Assembly (NCBI RefSeq): GCF_018691265.1
Contig: NW_024881300.1
Location: forward strand, 6,151,546 to 6,215,545
DNA length: 64,000 bases
Direction: 5' to 3'
Source: Tyto alba
Lineage: Eukaryota > Chordata > Aves > Strigiformes > Tytonidae
A program made the translations under genes and the position numbers. Under the pieces are notes generated by a model. The model had not been told where the DNA came from and ran no database searches. It worked only from the letters and a program-made list of their open reading frames with translations. This document shows, one piece after another, positions 36,877 to 49,900 of this stretch. Position 1 is the first letter of the stretch. Each line of letters opens with the position of its first letter.

Positions 36877-39800
36877 CTAGTCTGTTCTGTTACAGTTAGG
36901 TTCTTTCATTTGGCACAAGAGATCTTAATGCCTATTATGCAAGTTTTACTCTTGCATAGTCTGTGCCCTGTGTTTTCTGTTAGTCCTGCACAGTTTCAGG
37001 GGGTGGAAGGGAAGGGTTTCAGCACTGGAATACACACAGCAGAGTAATATGATCAGACTCACGCTTGACACACTGAGTAATCTCTGATATGCTAACGTTT
37101 CAGTATCATGTTAGTACTGCATTAGACTAATATGACACTAATAGAAAATGACAGGAAAAATGACTAATACAATAAGACTTTCATATATTACTTTAGGGCT
37201 GCCATATCTGTCCTTTTTAATTCACCTGAAACCCTGCTTAAATGCAGAGAACTGCAGCTAGAGCATAGCTGGGGAAAAAGCCCGTTTTAGGAAGAAGGCC
37301 ATTTCAAATATTGGTTAACAACTGTGATAGTATGTGAAGCACAACTGTTGTAAGAGTATTTCTAACAATGATGGCAATTTTCCCGAAGGGATAGGTTGCT
37401 GTGGCGAGCTGTAATAATTTCAGCTGTTGCTGTCTCCAATGAAGATTGAACAGAATCCTCTCTCCATTTTAAATTGATGATAAAATATGATTTCAATAGA
37501 AGGGACCAGGATGCTATCCTGTGTCTGGAAACTCAGTCATGAAGGATTGGTTTTAATAATGAAGATGTTTTTTATGGATTTTTTTTTTTTTTTTGACCAA
37601 TCCCTTCAACTTTCTTAATTCCAAAATGGAAAGGATAAAGAGGTAGCACTGTACTTTAAAGTGTTCACAACTTCTGATAGTGCATACAATTATTTTGGTT
37701 AAAAAGATAATACTTTTTCCAAATCTCTATGCTCTGTTAACTGTCCTGTAGAACTGCAGTTCTGTATGGTTTTACATTTACAGCAAATTACATTAAGAAG
37801 CATTTGCTGATGCATATAACTGACTTTAGTACTCTTCTCCCCGTGTTCTTATTATTAGAACATAACATTGAGATTATTTTAGAAGCCTAAATTCTAGTCT
37901 GTTGAGTAATAGTCACATTCAACTAGTTGTGCATGTATGTGTATGTATGAGTAATTAAATAATGAGCTGAAGTGGAATTAGAAAGACATTTTTGAAAAGG
38001 CACGTGTCAAATAAGTCTAAAGATCGGTAGGGATTTCAGAATTGCTCTTAGGGGAACACAACGATAACTCAGTGGAGGTTGTAAGAGACATACAAGTTTG
38101 AAACACTAGGTTTGTTCTCTTTCTTTGGGTGTTGATTTTGTGGTCAGTAGAAAAATGAATGAAAACTTTCCTGAAAGATTGTCAGCTTCCTTAATGATCT
38201 CCAGTCCCTTACTGCTTGCTCAGGACCAATCACATAATGCTAACAGATGTCCCTGGGCATCTTTTCAAATTAAACCAACGCTGAGCAAGGCTAGGTGGCC
38301 AAGTGGAATGACAGGACATCCCCATGTTCCTAAGTCTTCATGAAGTCTATTTGACAAGTCTTGGCTATTAATCTTCCTTGCTTCCTGTGATTGACTTTAT
38401 ATACAGTTTCCCAGCTAAGACAGCTTTATCATTTATCAGGTCGCTGTGGCCTTTCGCTCAAAGTTTAGCTAAAAGCAGCATGGTGATAGAATTTGACTGT
38501 AATTGTAACACAAAACCAAGTAAAATTGATGTTTTGTTTTTTTTTTTTTTTCTTTCAAGGACCAAATAAGATGAAACTATTTAGTGTATGTACATGTGTT
38601 AAAATAAGCAAGCTCAAGTAATACTTCTATTTTTTCACATTTAAATGCTGTAGCAGACTATGATGTTATTGGCAATGGAATAAGCCAGTATCCTTTCGTG
38701 AAAGGTGCACTGTCAGTAGTAACATAAACCATGTGAAGACTGTACTTGTGCCTGAAATATTCTGACATTCTCTGGCTGTGCCTTTCCCAGACTCCCAGAA
38801 AAGTTTCCAGTCAGATTATGTTACTGATGTCAAAAACACCAGTGCTGGTGTGAGTAGGAAGGGAGGGAGTGTGAGGGGGACAGTAGTTCAGTCTTAGATG
38901 GTCTTTAACCATGAGTAAAGCATCCCATTAAGGAAGTGAATGAGGTTCTTGATTGTGCAAGCAAAGGTACTGAAAACTAATACTTAGCCAATATTACCAT
39001 TCTAGATGGCCTTACTGAAACCAAAATAGGGATGCTGGTGTCCAGTTCTAGTGTTAAAACTTTAAAAAGGATGTTGATGAATTGGACAACAGTGAATTCA
39101 TAGAGTGTTAAAAATAGTTGGAAAACATGTCTTTTAAATTAACTTCTGTCTCTTACCTGTTTTTTATCCAAAAGAAACTCCTACATTACTTGAAAGAGTA
39201 AAAATACAAGCCAAAATTCCATCCAAGAATTTACTTTCTGCTCTCCCAATTGCTTCTTGTGCTCAGTCTGTGTGTCTAAATAATTGCTGTGGTCAGCTAC
39301 AGAGAATAAAGTAGAAAACAGATGGTCAGAAGCATATGTAAATATGAAATCTGTGTATTTTTATAGTTTCCCCACATTAACTTGAAGTAAAAATTACTGA
39401 GTTTATCTTGTTTCTTTCTTCTACCCAATGTGATTATTCAATATAATGGTCAGATCATAACAACGATGATACTGTTTTAGGTCAAACTCGGGTTTTGTAA
39501 ACTGAGACCAAAATATTTCTCAGTTTATGGAGTTCAGAGGCACAGTTTATAGGTACTGAATTCATAGGTACAATTTTGGAAACTAAAGAAAGTAGTAATG
39601 GATTGCTTTCTTCTGTTTGGTTTTAATATAACCTGCAGCATTATTTCAATGTATTTCTCACTTCTTAGAGATGAGAGTGAAATAAAATGTAGATTTTTTT
39701 GTATGGATTTTGATATTGTACCTGCTGCTAAGTAGCTCTTAATGTGGCTTGAATAGCATTGCACATGTAAATTGTTGAAGAGCTCATCAGCTTGGAGAGT

Positions 39801-39894
39801 TGATTTGGAACCTTGCCAGGTTTAATGCACTGGACAGTTCAAAGCTCACCAAGCTCAAGATTTAGGACAGATGTTTGTCTAAGCTACTGTTCAA
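36877..39894. other. AT-rich unique DNA, no gene recognised
   Basis: 3 kb without recognised genes or repeats. T-runs at 37579-37594 and 38537-38551, the second followed by a TCTTTCAAG acceptor-like site but no extended open frame of note. Confidence 0.55.
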
Positions 39895-40105
39895 GTTTGG
39901 ATATGATAGAGACTCTGCAGTCTCCCCAGGCAATTGCTTCCAGTCTCTACTAATAGAAAGGTTTTTGTTTGCGTTTAAACTGAGACTTTCTCATTGTAAT
40001 TTAAACCCATTCCTAGTCTTGTTCACAATGGGCATGGAGAACAGATTATTTTCTTCTTCTTTGTATAGCAGTAGGGGGTTATAAATGTGTCCCTTTTTGT
40101 ACAGA
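39895..40105 (-). mobile_element. ancient CR1/L3-like LINE relic
   Basis: Decayed but recognisable antisense CR1-superfamily sequence. In order on the + strand: GACTCTGCAGTCTCCCCAGG, CAATTGCTTCCAGT, TAGAAAGGTTTTT, TTGTAATTTAAACCCATTCC, TAGTCTTGTTCACAATGGGC, ATGGAGAACA, CTTCTTTGTATAGCAG. This is the order and spacing of the C-terminal ORF2 region found in old amniote CR1/L3 copies. Divergence is far higher than in the CR1 copies at 6.2, 36.3 and 52.7 kb, so this insertion is much older. Edges are uncertain by tens of bases. Confidence 0.7.
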
Positions 40106-43100
40106 AACTTCAGGTGAGAGTTTGAGAACCCTGCAGTCCTATTCTTGTATACTGCCGATGTGAAACTACAGGGAAGTATCTTTATGCTGTTCTCATCAAT
40201 ATGTAAACCATGATTCCCTTCTCAGCATGAAGATCCTCACGAGTCAGTGGTGAAAATTAATGTGCATTATCACTGCTAGCATTTTAACAGGGTGCTCCCC
40301 ATAGCTATTTCTTAGCCCGACAACCCTTCTCAAGGATAGGAAGACTGGAAAATGGAGAATGAGTATTTTTCTAATCTTGCTAGTTAAGTAATTTTGAGCC
40401 AGATATTGTAATACCTTTGCTGAGAATTGGTTTTAAACCAGCAGAAGTAGAAAATCTTTCTTTTACAAAGAATACATTGGATGGTGTGATAGCATAGGCG
40501 TGCAGCTACTTTATGTAGTGTGCAATAGGATAAAGAAAGTTGTAAACCTTGTAAAGGAAGCTGTTTCCACAGCAGCAATTGTAAGTTTTTAACAAAATGT
40601 CAGGGTGTTCTTGAAGTTCTCTAGCAGTCACTCAGTCATTCTGCAGTTATTGCCAAGCTAGGGTATCTTCAGAGATATTGTTATTTTATACATACACAAA
40701 ATAGAAAAGGCACATAAGTATTTCTTATGTATGTGTTCTAGAGTTTCCACACTGCAGGCATATTCTGTACCCAGTGTTACTTGTAAGAAAAAACTGGGGC
40801 AGTTTCCAGGAAAGCCAATAATAGTGACGAGGTCAGAAATTAATTTGATCAAACAGGGAGTAATAATCCAGAGGTGGTAACCATTAAGCAAGAAGATGGT
40901 CTGGCAGTTGTGACTGGGGAAAGGAGAAAAGATCTAGTGCATTACTGAAGAGCAACATGCAAGTTTTGCTGTTTTAATGGTGATTGTGTAGGATGTGACC
41001 TAAATGATATTAATTCATTATTAGATCTACATCAGGTGGGGCAATGGCTCTGCAGAGGTGGATCTTTCCCAAAGAAAGGATTCCTTGCAGAGAATATAGC
41101 CACATCTAAGTTTTAATAAAGTTCTCCATTTTATACAACTTCAGTGATTTTTTTATTTTTTTTTTCTTTATCATTAGCTTTTATAGATTGCTTTCCAGGT
41201 GATACTTCTTTATTCTTGCATGCTTTCTTCTTCCATACTTTCTTCTCCGCTTTCAGTTTCACAAACAGCAAAGAATAGAACATGAATAAGCTCCAGTGAT
41301 CACAAGTTCTAAAAAATAAGCAGCATTCGAAGGAACAAAGCTTCCTCCCTATATATTCAGGTAAAGTATGTATACTACTAGTATCATGTAGCAGGTAGCT
41401 GTTGACAAGAACGTTATGGTTTATAAGCTCCTCCAATGTAACAGTAAATATTATTTATCTGTAGTTAAAATTCAAGGTGTATTCTATTATGAAATGTGAG
41501 AACCAAAGCTAATGAAGGTGAACAGATCTGGGTTTGGATTGGGGTTTTAATATCTAGCTGTATCCTCAAGTAACTATATTTGAACTGCTTATTGGAAAAA
41601 AAGGCACAGTATCTGATTCTAACATAATGTGTTCACCACTAAAAATCAGAAACACGCAACCAAAGTCAAGTTAGTATCACTGAAGTTACACTAATGAAGT
41701 ATTCAAGTCAAAGTGAATTCACGTTGTACTGATTTAGACAATCAAATTGATGAAATCAACAGGATAACAAACAAACAGTTGTGGAGCATATAAAGCATGA
41801 GAATGGATCTACAAAGGTGTGTGTTTTTGAGTAAGTTACAAAATAATTGTGCAGAAAATAGCAAAATTATTTAGTTTATTAATTTGCCTAGTGTTTTAAT
41901 TAAAAAGTCAAAATATTTTACGTTAGAGCAGTGAACCATTTTAGAAGGAATACTCAAAATCTATTCCTCAGATCTAGTCTTCAGAATATTGATTGACTCC
42001 TGTCAGTATTCTACTTCCAACTTTAATTGTAGTAAACAAAAACATAACAAAACCTGGGTACTTGAATTATATGTGATAATCTCAGATATTTGAGTTTTGA
42101 TGTGGAGTTTAAAATGCATGGGAATATGGGATGATTTCTTTCATATGCTTTTGTTGTACAGACTTCTATAACACATGAACAATTGCACTTTTTCCTACCT
42201 GTTAAACTGCCTACATAGACTCAGTCCTCTCCCAGCCAAGTGCTTTTTAGAAGTACGTAAGGCAAGAGAGAATAAAAGATTTCCATCTTCTACAGTCTTT
42301 TCATCCTTCTAGACTGGGAGCTGCAAATGCTGCACTGTCAGAAACAAACTCATAAGATAGCTGATTGTTTCCCGGCAATCCCAGTTGCTCATCTTCTGTC
42401 CATTGACGTGAAAAAGTTACCAGACAATTTATGTTATATCATCTTTCTGCTTTGATTCAGAGCTATAAAGTGAACATTTGTTTTCTGGGATGTTCATCTT
42501 GACGGCATTATCAAGATGAAACTACTTTCAAATAAACTTTAAAAAAAAAAAGAAGTATTCAGTACACTTAGACTTTTGCCCTGCCAGTTTTTACATTTAT
42601 TCTCGGGTTTAGTGCTGGACTGAAGTTTTATTTGGCTTTGAAATAGGGAGCTTTTGAAGACTATCACAGAGGAGGAGAAAAGAAGGATCTTAGAACTAGT
42701 TTCTGTTACATGTTGTTGAAAATACTTGTTGTGTCAAATAAGTTATTTTCTACCTGTCATTTTTTTCTTTTTCTTCTGTATTTATATATTTTTTTTTAAA
42801 CTGTCTTGCTACTTTTCATTCAAACATTATAGCCTTTGGTATCTTTGAAAACTCAATTTGTGTTTGATAAAAGGTATTACAATTTAAGATATTAATAAGT
42901 TATGGTCATCTTGTATTCTATGCCCAGAAGTAAGGGGTTAGGGACTACTGTGTTACTGAGTGGCTATTGGTTGATGGTACAGAACAGATGATGTGCTCAA
43001 CTGACAGTAGATTTCAGTAACTGCTTCCCTCTCCTACACACTCTGACAATTTAAAATTATTAAAGTCAGTGTTGGCTGGTGACTATTATTAATGCTTGTT

Positions 43101-45922
43101 GCTGCTTAATCTGCATATTTTGATTTTCTATTTATGTGAAAAGTAGTATTTTATTTTCAAGAAAAAAAGGTTTTTAAAGTTCTGATTTGTACCTTTGTGA
43201 AGTTGTTTTTTTTGTGGTATATACATTTACATTGATTAGCGTAACATTTATGTTGACAGTTAATGATTGATGATGTCCCTAACATATTCTTTTCCTTGCT
43301 CTTAAGTTGACAATTGTTAAAGGATTTGATAGTTTAATGTGGTGTAACGCAGCAACCTCAAATAATTTTTGAAATGTGTTTGCTTATAGAACTTTATGCC
43401 TGCATGACACACAAAAAATAAAAAAAAATAGGAGAAAGACTTGTGATCTCACATTTTTCCTAAGTAACTAGTTTCTTTTCCTGTAAGCCAAAATGATTTT
43501 GTTGCCAGTACAGTTGGAATTGTCTTCTGATGTGTCATTGATGTTTGGCTGAAATGATGGCAGACTAACATGCTCAATTATGTGAATTAACTCCTGTAAT
43601 TCCCATAGAAGCCTCATGCCATCTCTAATTTCAGTGTGCAGGTCCTAATCTGGAAACTTCCACTTTCTTTTTACCCATTTGTTTCTTTCGGTTTTGTATT
43701 TCACAGAGCTGGTCATAGGCTGTATTTTCAGAGGATTCTGTATATTATTGTGAGATTGAATAGAAGAAAAAATTTTAATACATGCAGTGAATCTTGCTGT
43801 AGTGAGTTGGTGTCTTATTTTTCTAGTTGTCAGTAGAGTTGGAAGTACTTGAAAACCTATATTCTGTACTTTGCAAGCTTTTGACTTGAGAGCTTTGTAT
43901 GTGTAACAGTTACCTTCAAATAACTGTTGTCTGCTTGCATTTTAGAAAGGTTGCTATGCTGGTGTGCAGTCTACTTGTCACTTTTCTAGTTAGCATCATT
44001 AGAGTCCATGGAATTATTCTGGTTGATTATGCTGTAGAAAAGTATTGTTTGTCATGTTTCAGCTATAATGATCTATGCATGAAAAAGAAAAAAGGTTTGA
44101 GAAGAGAAAAAATGTTATTAAATAGGATATCTGGTATAGGTAAGAAAGCACAACTCTTTGGAATACAGTTTTTGCTGGGGCCTAGGGAAGGGTTGTTTCC
44201 AAAACCTTGTCTACTTTTTCTAGCTATACTAGATTATGTAGTAATAACTATCACTTCTCATGATGAATGAGGGGGAGAGAAGAGCCTAATTAATTTACAG
44301 TTCTAGAAGTCTTTAGAGGAAGTTGAGGCTACTTTCATGTTTAAAGTTAAGGAGGTGGCTGCATGTTTTCCAGTATTAAGGCCTAAGGCTTCATCACGCC
44401 AATGAACAAGGAATTTTGACATCTAAATCGTTAATAGATTTATTTTGTTTTATGATTAATAAACAGGCCAGGATAAAGACTGTATTTTGTCTGAAGAATA
44501 ATAAAAAAACATAAGTTAAAAAACATTTGCTTTGCTGAGGTAGTTAGTGTGTTGTAGCACAGAAGAATAATGTAGCTGGAAGAATGAATAGCAAGTGATA
44601 AGTGCTTAAGTGGTACCATAAATCTCATCTTAGGAGACTGCCAATATGTTTTACGAAATGGATTTCTTATGGATAAATAGAGAAAAGTATAAAATAAAGG
44701 AGCACATTGAGAAAATGGAAGTCATAGAACAGCATCTTTACTATAGTACATGGTGTAGCTAATTTTGAGGGAACTATAAAATGAAGTTCTGGTAAAAGCA
44801 GCTCTGTGATTGTACTACACGTTCAGGTTTGTGGTTTTGGGGTTTAGTTTTTTAATTCTACTAACAATAAATCTCTTTTAGAGATATATATTTTGGTGAA
44901 AAGAGGCATCTGCTTCAGCAAAACAAAGCTCTTAATCATCATTGGTGACTCATTTGTAAATACATAGTTGCATTCATAAAATACAGACTGCTGATGGAGC
45001 AGAGGTCTGGTTTTGAAGCACCATTGGAGGCATGTGCTATCTTCTTTTTTTTTCAGTCTTACAAGATCGACAGATGCAAAGCAGTGTTTCATCAGGAGGT
45101 AGTTAGGACTCTCATTCTCTGCTCCTAGTGTAGCCATCAGTGTGTCATATGATCTTTGACATATCACTGAGCTTTTGTTATTGGTCTTCCTCATAAGCCA
45201 CTGGAAAAGGTAATGCCTAACATAGAGACTTCTGTAGAGCACTGTCTTTGTACTGAGTTTACTCAGGAGAGATATTTAAACATCCCAAAGTATGGAATAA
45301 TCAAATAGTAACTTCAGATTCCTTTGGAAGATGCATTCTTGTGGATACAATAACCAGTAATTATTATTACTGCATGTCCAGAGCTTTAACCAGTGTGTAA
45401 TGTCCTTATGACTACTTAACTGATGAGGGGTGTGTAACGCCCTTTTTAGGATTAAACTTTTTGGCATTTTATTTATCTGACTTAAACACAATTAGTGTGT
45501 AAACATAAATGATCTTGATGTTATCAGTGAATGTTTTTGGCAGTAATACTTCAGATTCAAATAAATATCCCTGGTTTAATCCTTTCAAACTTCTGTCTTC
45601 ATAAATTGAAGTGTGGATGGAAAATTTCTGAAAGAGTGGTAACAAGTGTCTTCATGTTTACATCTGTTGTTGATGTGGTTTCATAACATGTATTTGATTT
45701 TATGTTTTTTATCTGATTGAGGGGATGTTAATTGACACACTTAAAGAATTTGATTTAATCTCCTGTTTTCTTAAGAGATTCGATTTCAAAAGTTTCTGTA
45801 TTCCTTGCTAAGTACCAAGCTGGGTATTTGCTTGTAGCTTGGTTTTGTTTGTTTTAAATTGGCAGACACTTCTGTCCTCTTGTGAGTCTTTATCTGAAAC
45901 CTGGTTTATGTGTTGAAGCTTG
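40106..45922. other. AT-rich unique DNA, no gene recognised
   Basis: 5.8 kb without a recognised gene. The longest open frames, 43899-44270 (+, 123 codons) and 44844-45242 (-, 132 codons), have no domains I recognise and lack supporting signals. A 10-bp stem-loop (TTCATCTTGA / TCAAGATGAA, 8-nt loop) lies at 42493-42520. Confidence 0.5.
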
Positions 45923-46079
45923 TGTCCTGGGTTGAGTGAGTGGTGGAGTTTTTTTGGTGGCAGGGGAGGGGGCTATAGGGGCAGCCCCCTGTGAGAAGCT
46001 TCTCGAAGCTCCCCCAGCTCCAAGCCAGCTCCACTTTTGTTGGGAAACTGAGCCAACCAGCTGCACCTCTGTGATAATG

Positions 46080-46087
46080 TATTTAAG
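46080..46087 (+). promoter_or_regulatory. TATA-like box of LTR copy A
   Basis: TATTTAAG, at the same place as in the inverted copy (62558-62565 on minus), in the U3 part of the LTR. Inferred from position and conservation between the two copies. Activity is unknown. Confidence 0.45.
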
Positions 46088-46799
46088 AAGGGACGTGGTG
46101 ACGAGTAGTGGGACTTGTGAGGAGGAGTTGCAGCAGCTGCGTGAACACCAAGGTCAGTGGAGGAACGGAGGAAGAAAGGAGGGGGGAGGTGTGCCAGAGC
46201 AGAGACCCCCCTGTATCCTGTGGGGAGACGGCAGGGCGGCCCCCCCGCCACCCATGAAGATCTACGGTGGAGCAGACACTGAATTATGGCCTGTGGCTTC
46301 CGCCTGGGTCATCAAGGTGCTGTGCCCAAAGAAGGCCGGGGTCTTGTAGGAAGAGGTAGCCCTGCTGCTTTAATTCAGCACGGGGAGGATTGCAGCATGT
46401 GGGGGTGTCCCACGCCGGAGCAGCTCAGGAAGGGCTGCAGTTGTGGGAGGGAATCCAGTTGGAGAAAGTTGGTGTCCCACAAATGGAGCAGTGTGGGTAA
46501 TGCTGCGGCTTGTGGGAGGAACTCACATCAGAGGAAGTTTGTGGAGGACTGTCTCCTGTCAGAAGGGGACCATGCTGGAGCAGGGGGAACAAGTTCCGGG
46601 ATCTCCCCCCACCGAAGATGGAAGAAGTGGCAGCACTGACTGTGCCCCCCCCCCCATTCCCTGCCCCTGCGCCACTGGGGGAGGAGGTAGAGATATCGGG
46701 AGCAGAGCTGAGCCCAGGAAGAAGGGAGGGGTGGGGGGAAGGTGTTCTCAAGATGTGGCAGTGTTTCTCGCTGTCCTACTCTGTTACGTTAGTGTCTGT

Positions 46800-46805
46800 A
46801 ATAAA
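46800..46805 (+). terminator. poly(A) signal of LTR copy A
   Basis: AATAAA in the 3' third of the LTR, conserved in the second copy (61837-61842 on minus) and followed by a T-rich stretch. It would end retroviral or read-through host transcripts. Confidence 0.6.
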
Positions 46806-46992
46806 TGTATGTTCTTTTTTTTCTTCCCCTAATGAGTCTGCCTCTTGCTCGTGACCATAAAGGGGGATTTTTCCCCATCCCAGTCCTATCTGAACCCCAA
46901 GCCTGGCTCTCTGTCCCTTCTTATTGCTGGAAGAGAAGGGAGAGAGAGTGGCTGCGTGGTGGTTGGCTGCCGACCAGGCTCAAACCATGACA

Positions 46993-49900
46993 GCTTGCTT
47001 TTGGTCAGTTTCACAGAACAGCACGAGTAACAAAATTAGGGGAAAATAAGAGTGTTGCTAGAGCTGAACACTGTCTGGATTTGAGGATTTCGTTTATTTG
47101 GCTGTTGAGCTGATGGTCACTTCAGAATTAAAACCCAGTTCACTGGTCCTAGGATTCTGATTTTTAAATAACATCAATATAGTGTTGACTTCATAAAGAT
47201 GTCCGATTCTTTTTTCAAATAAGGTTAAACATTTTTCTAAATCCTGTCATATCTAGTGGTGGTAATTGAAACAAAAAGGAACTTTGCTATCAGAACAGTC
47301 AGTTCTAGAAGTATCAATTGACAAAACCCCTGTTTGATAGAGACCCAAGAAACCCAATATTTCTTTTAAAGAAAGAATTAGTCTCTCTTTATTCTGCACA
47401 ATAGTTTTAAAGCTCATATGGCGAGAATCACTTAACCATGTACAGAACTATTTGGAAATGTTTTTAATTACATCTGATGTTTCTGAACTTTAATTGCCTA
47501 TTCATCCGAGTTGAACTTCAGAAGAGTCTTTGCAAGTAAACAAACATTTTGTTTAAATGTTTCTTATGAAATCTAATGTATGTACATCTATACCAGATCA
47601 AAGAACACATTTATACAGTGATACACAATCCACGTTCTATGTAGTCATTTCCTCTATAACTGTAATGAATGCCATGGGGAGGAAATAATCAAGACTTGCT
47701 GCTTCTCTTATTTTGCTATCTAAGAAGTTCCCATTCGATTGATTAAATGCCATTGAAGATGTTTGGAAGCCATAATTAAATGTTCTCTGGTATACTGGTA
47801 TTCTAAACTGTGCAGATTGTTTGGATTCTTGTACAGAAGGGCTGTAAAAATGGACACATATGTAGGGAAAGGACATGGCTTCCAGTACCTGGTGAAGCTC
47901 ACATGAAGACAGCCCCACAGTGCTGATCCCATCAGGGCTGGCAGCACGGCCTCTCTGCGTTGGCTCATGGAAGTGTCCCAGCTTTGGCAGATGCTATGCA
48001 CCCCCATCCATGCCCTCATAAAGGCTGTTAGAGTGGGAAGGGACTTGGGTGCGGATGGGGTCTGTAGAAGATGCATGTGTGCTACCAGCAGCAGCTAAGA
48101 TCTGCAAATGGTTTGTAGAATTGGATGGATGTCTGCAGCATTAAGCAGACTTCTGAATTCTTTGGGGAAGATTTGGGTGTATAGCTCCACTATTGCATTT
48201 GATGGTATCTTCATGCTGCGTGCATATTCTTCGATTCTAGTACCTTGAGATATATTTAAGAGAGTAAAAATAGATATTTAGACTTAACACTACTTGGGAT
48301 TTCCAAAACTGCAATGCAAAAGAATGGTGAAACTGACTTTCTATAAAAATAAAAATGTAACTTTCAAATATTAAGTAATATGGATGTTACCAATATTAAT
48401 ATAATAAACACAAAGAAATGCTATATTAAAAAAACTATATAAGTTTTTATTACATATTTTATAATTCTCTAATATGCATACACTTAAATAGATAAATTAT
48501 TAATAAAGTAGGTTCATATTTAACCCTTATGAATAATGCATTATCATGTAATGTTTGTTTATATGATTATATATTTCATGGTGGTTTGTGATCTAACGTA
48601 TAAACAAGAATATCCTAAATAGAAAATTATGCAAAATGAACCCTCATCTTCATATGGGTCTTCCTAAAAAAAAAACAAAAATGCCAGAATCAGAGTGACA
48701 ACAATAATATTGTGAGCCCAGGAACCTGTGATTTCTTAGTCACTTTAGGATATTGTTTTCTTGTTATCTTGAGTGAGTAGCTTCACTCAACTGCCAGTTT
48801 TGCCACCTGTGAAATTAAAACAATATATAAATTGCCGTTGTGGTGGAACTTAATTATGCAGTTTTTACACAGTACTTTATCATGAGCACTAACTATGAGG
48901 ATTATTTTGAATTAGTTTAGATTTGTATCTAACATGCATTAGAAATTCAGCATACCAAGGGGAACAGGGTAGTTTAGACCTGATGAATCTTAAACTCGGT
49001 GGATTTTCTCTTTTTTTTTTTTTTTTTTTAACAGAAAATCTATTACAGTGAAAGCCTGTGGACTCTGAATATTGCAGCTGGCTGGGTGAATTTTATGATA
49101 TGTTTGAGCGAGATCCTGCAGCAGAGTAGTAACTTGTGGTTCTATGTTGTTATATATAAGGCTCTTAAATCTATTTAATCACTTTTATTTTTCAGTTTAA
49201 TGGTGCTACACTAACAAACATATGCTACTTTTTCTCTGAAGTCTTTCATGACACAACAGGATCCTATAATAAATCATCCTGAAATTCTGCTTGTTTTAAT
49301 TTTTTCAGACTTTTGAGTAACTTGTGTTATTGTGTGTTAACATAGATTTGTTTTGTTTTATTTTGTTTTTTAATGTACTAAGGTAATGAACATCAGCAGA
49401 ATAGGAGTGAATGCAAGTAAGTCCATCTGTATTGGTGTGCAATGAAACAAAACTCCATGAGGAGCATAAACACATGAGTAACATGGTATTATAGCAAACA
49501 AATAATACAGGTTAGAAATCACAGAAATGATCAAAATCCGTTTGTATTCTCAAAGTACTGGTTGTGATAGACAGATGCTGACTTCTATGGGAATACAGAA
49601 TGTTTTTGCCAAAAACACATCTCGAGACTATTCACTAGTTAAATTTCAAGATTTTCTCTCTTGCCCATTAGGGTATTTTCAGGTTGGTTAGAAATAATTG
49701 AGTACTGTTAGTTGTTTATTCTGTTTTTGTGATGGGGTTTTTTTTGCAGTTCTTTGAAATGAACTTAGGTTAAGAACCCTCGTTATTTCATATCCTCCTT
49801 ATTTCTTTTTTCCATAGGAGAGTGATAATATGTCAAAGTCTTTTTTTCATGCTGGCACCATATGCCTTAGCACAAACTTAAAGAGGCTGCATTGAATATA

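Larger units (their letters stand above)
45923..46992 (+). mobile_element. solo ERVL-type LTR (1.07 kb), copy A
   Basis: A complete solo LTR of 1070 bp. It begins TGTCCTGGGTTGAG and ends GCTCAAACCATGACA, and is flanked on both sides by GCTTG (45918-45922 and 46993-46997), a perfect 5-bp target-site duplication as expected for ERVL. TATTTAAG at 46080-46087 is a TATA-like promoter and AATAAA at 46800-46805 a poly(A) signal, followed by a T-rich stretch. The middle (about 46380-46620) holds diverged repeated units with TGTGGGAGG and GGAGCAG motifs. No gag, pol or env follows, so the internal region was lost by recombination between the two original LTRs. Several open frames cross it but are artefacts of its GC-rich sequence. 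Confidence 0.93.

Noticed and set aside
42493..42520. 10-bp perfect stem-loop TTCATCTTGA/TCAAGATGAA
   Set aside because: About one such stem is expected by chance in this window. Too short for a microRNA precursor, and no bacterial-type terminator is relevant here.
43899..44270. 123-codon + ORF
   Set aside because: No recognised domain, no splice or poly(A) context, and a lysine-rich low-complexity middle. Length alone is not enough in 64 kb of six frames.
44844..45242. 132-codon minus-strand ORF
   Set aside because: Unrecognised product and no supporting signals. Ranked below the 147-codon ORF because no poly(A) signal follows on its strand.
45936..46854. Several 60-137-codon ORFs in the first 1.07-kb LTR
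   Set aside because: They lie wholly within the solo LTR, overlap on both strands and recur with breaks in the inverted copy. LTRs of this kind do not code for protein.
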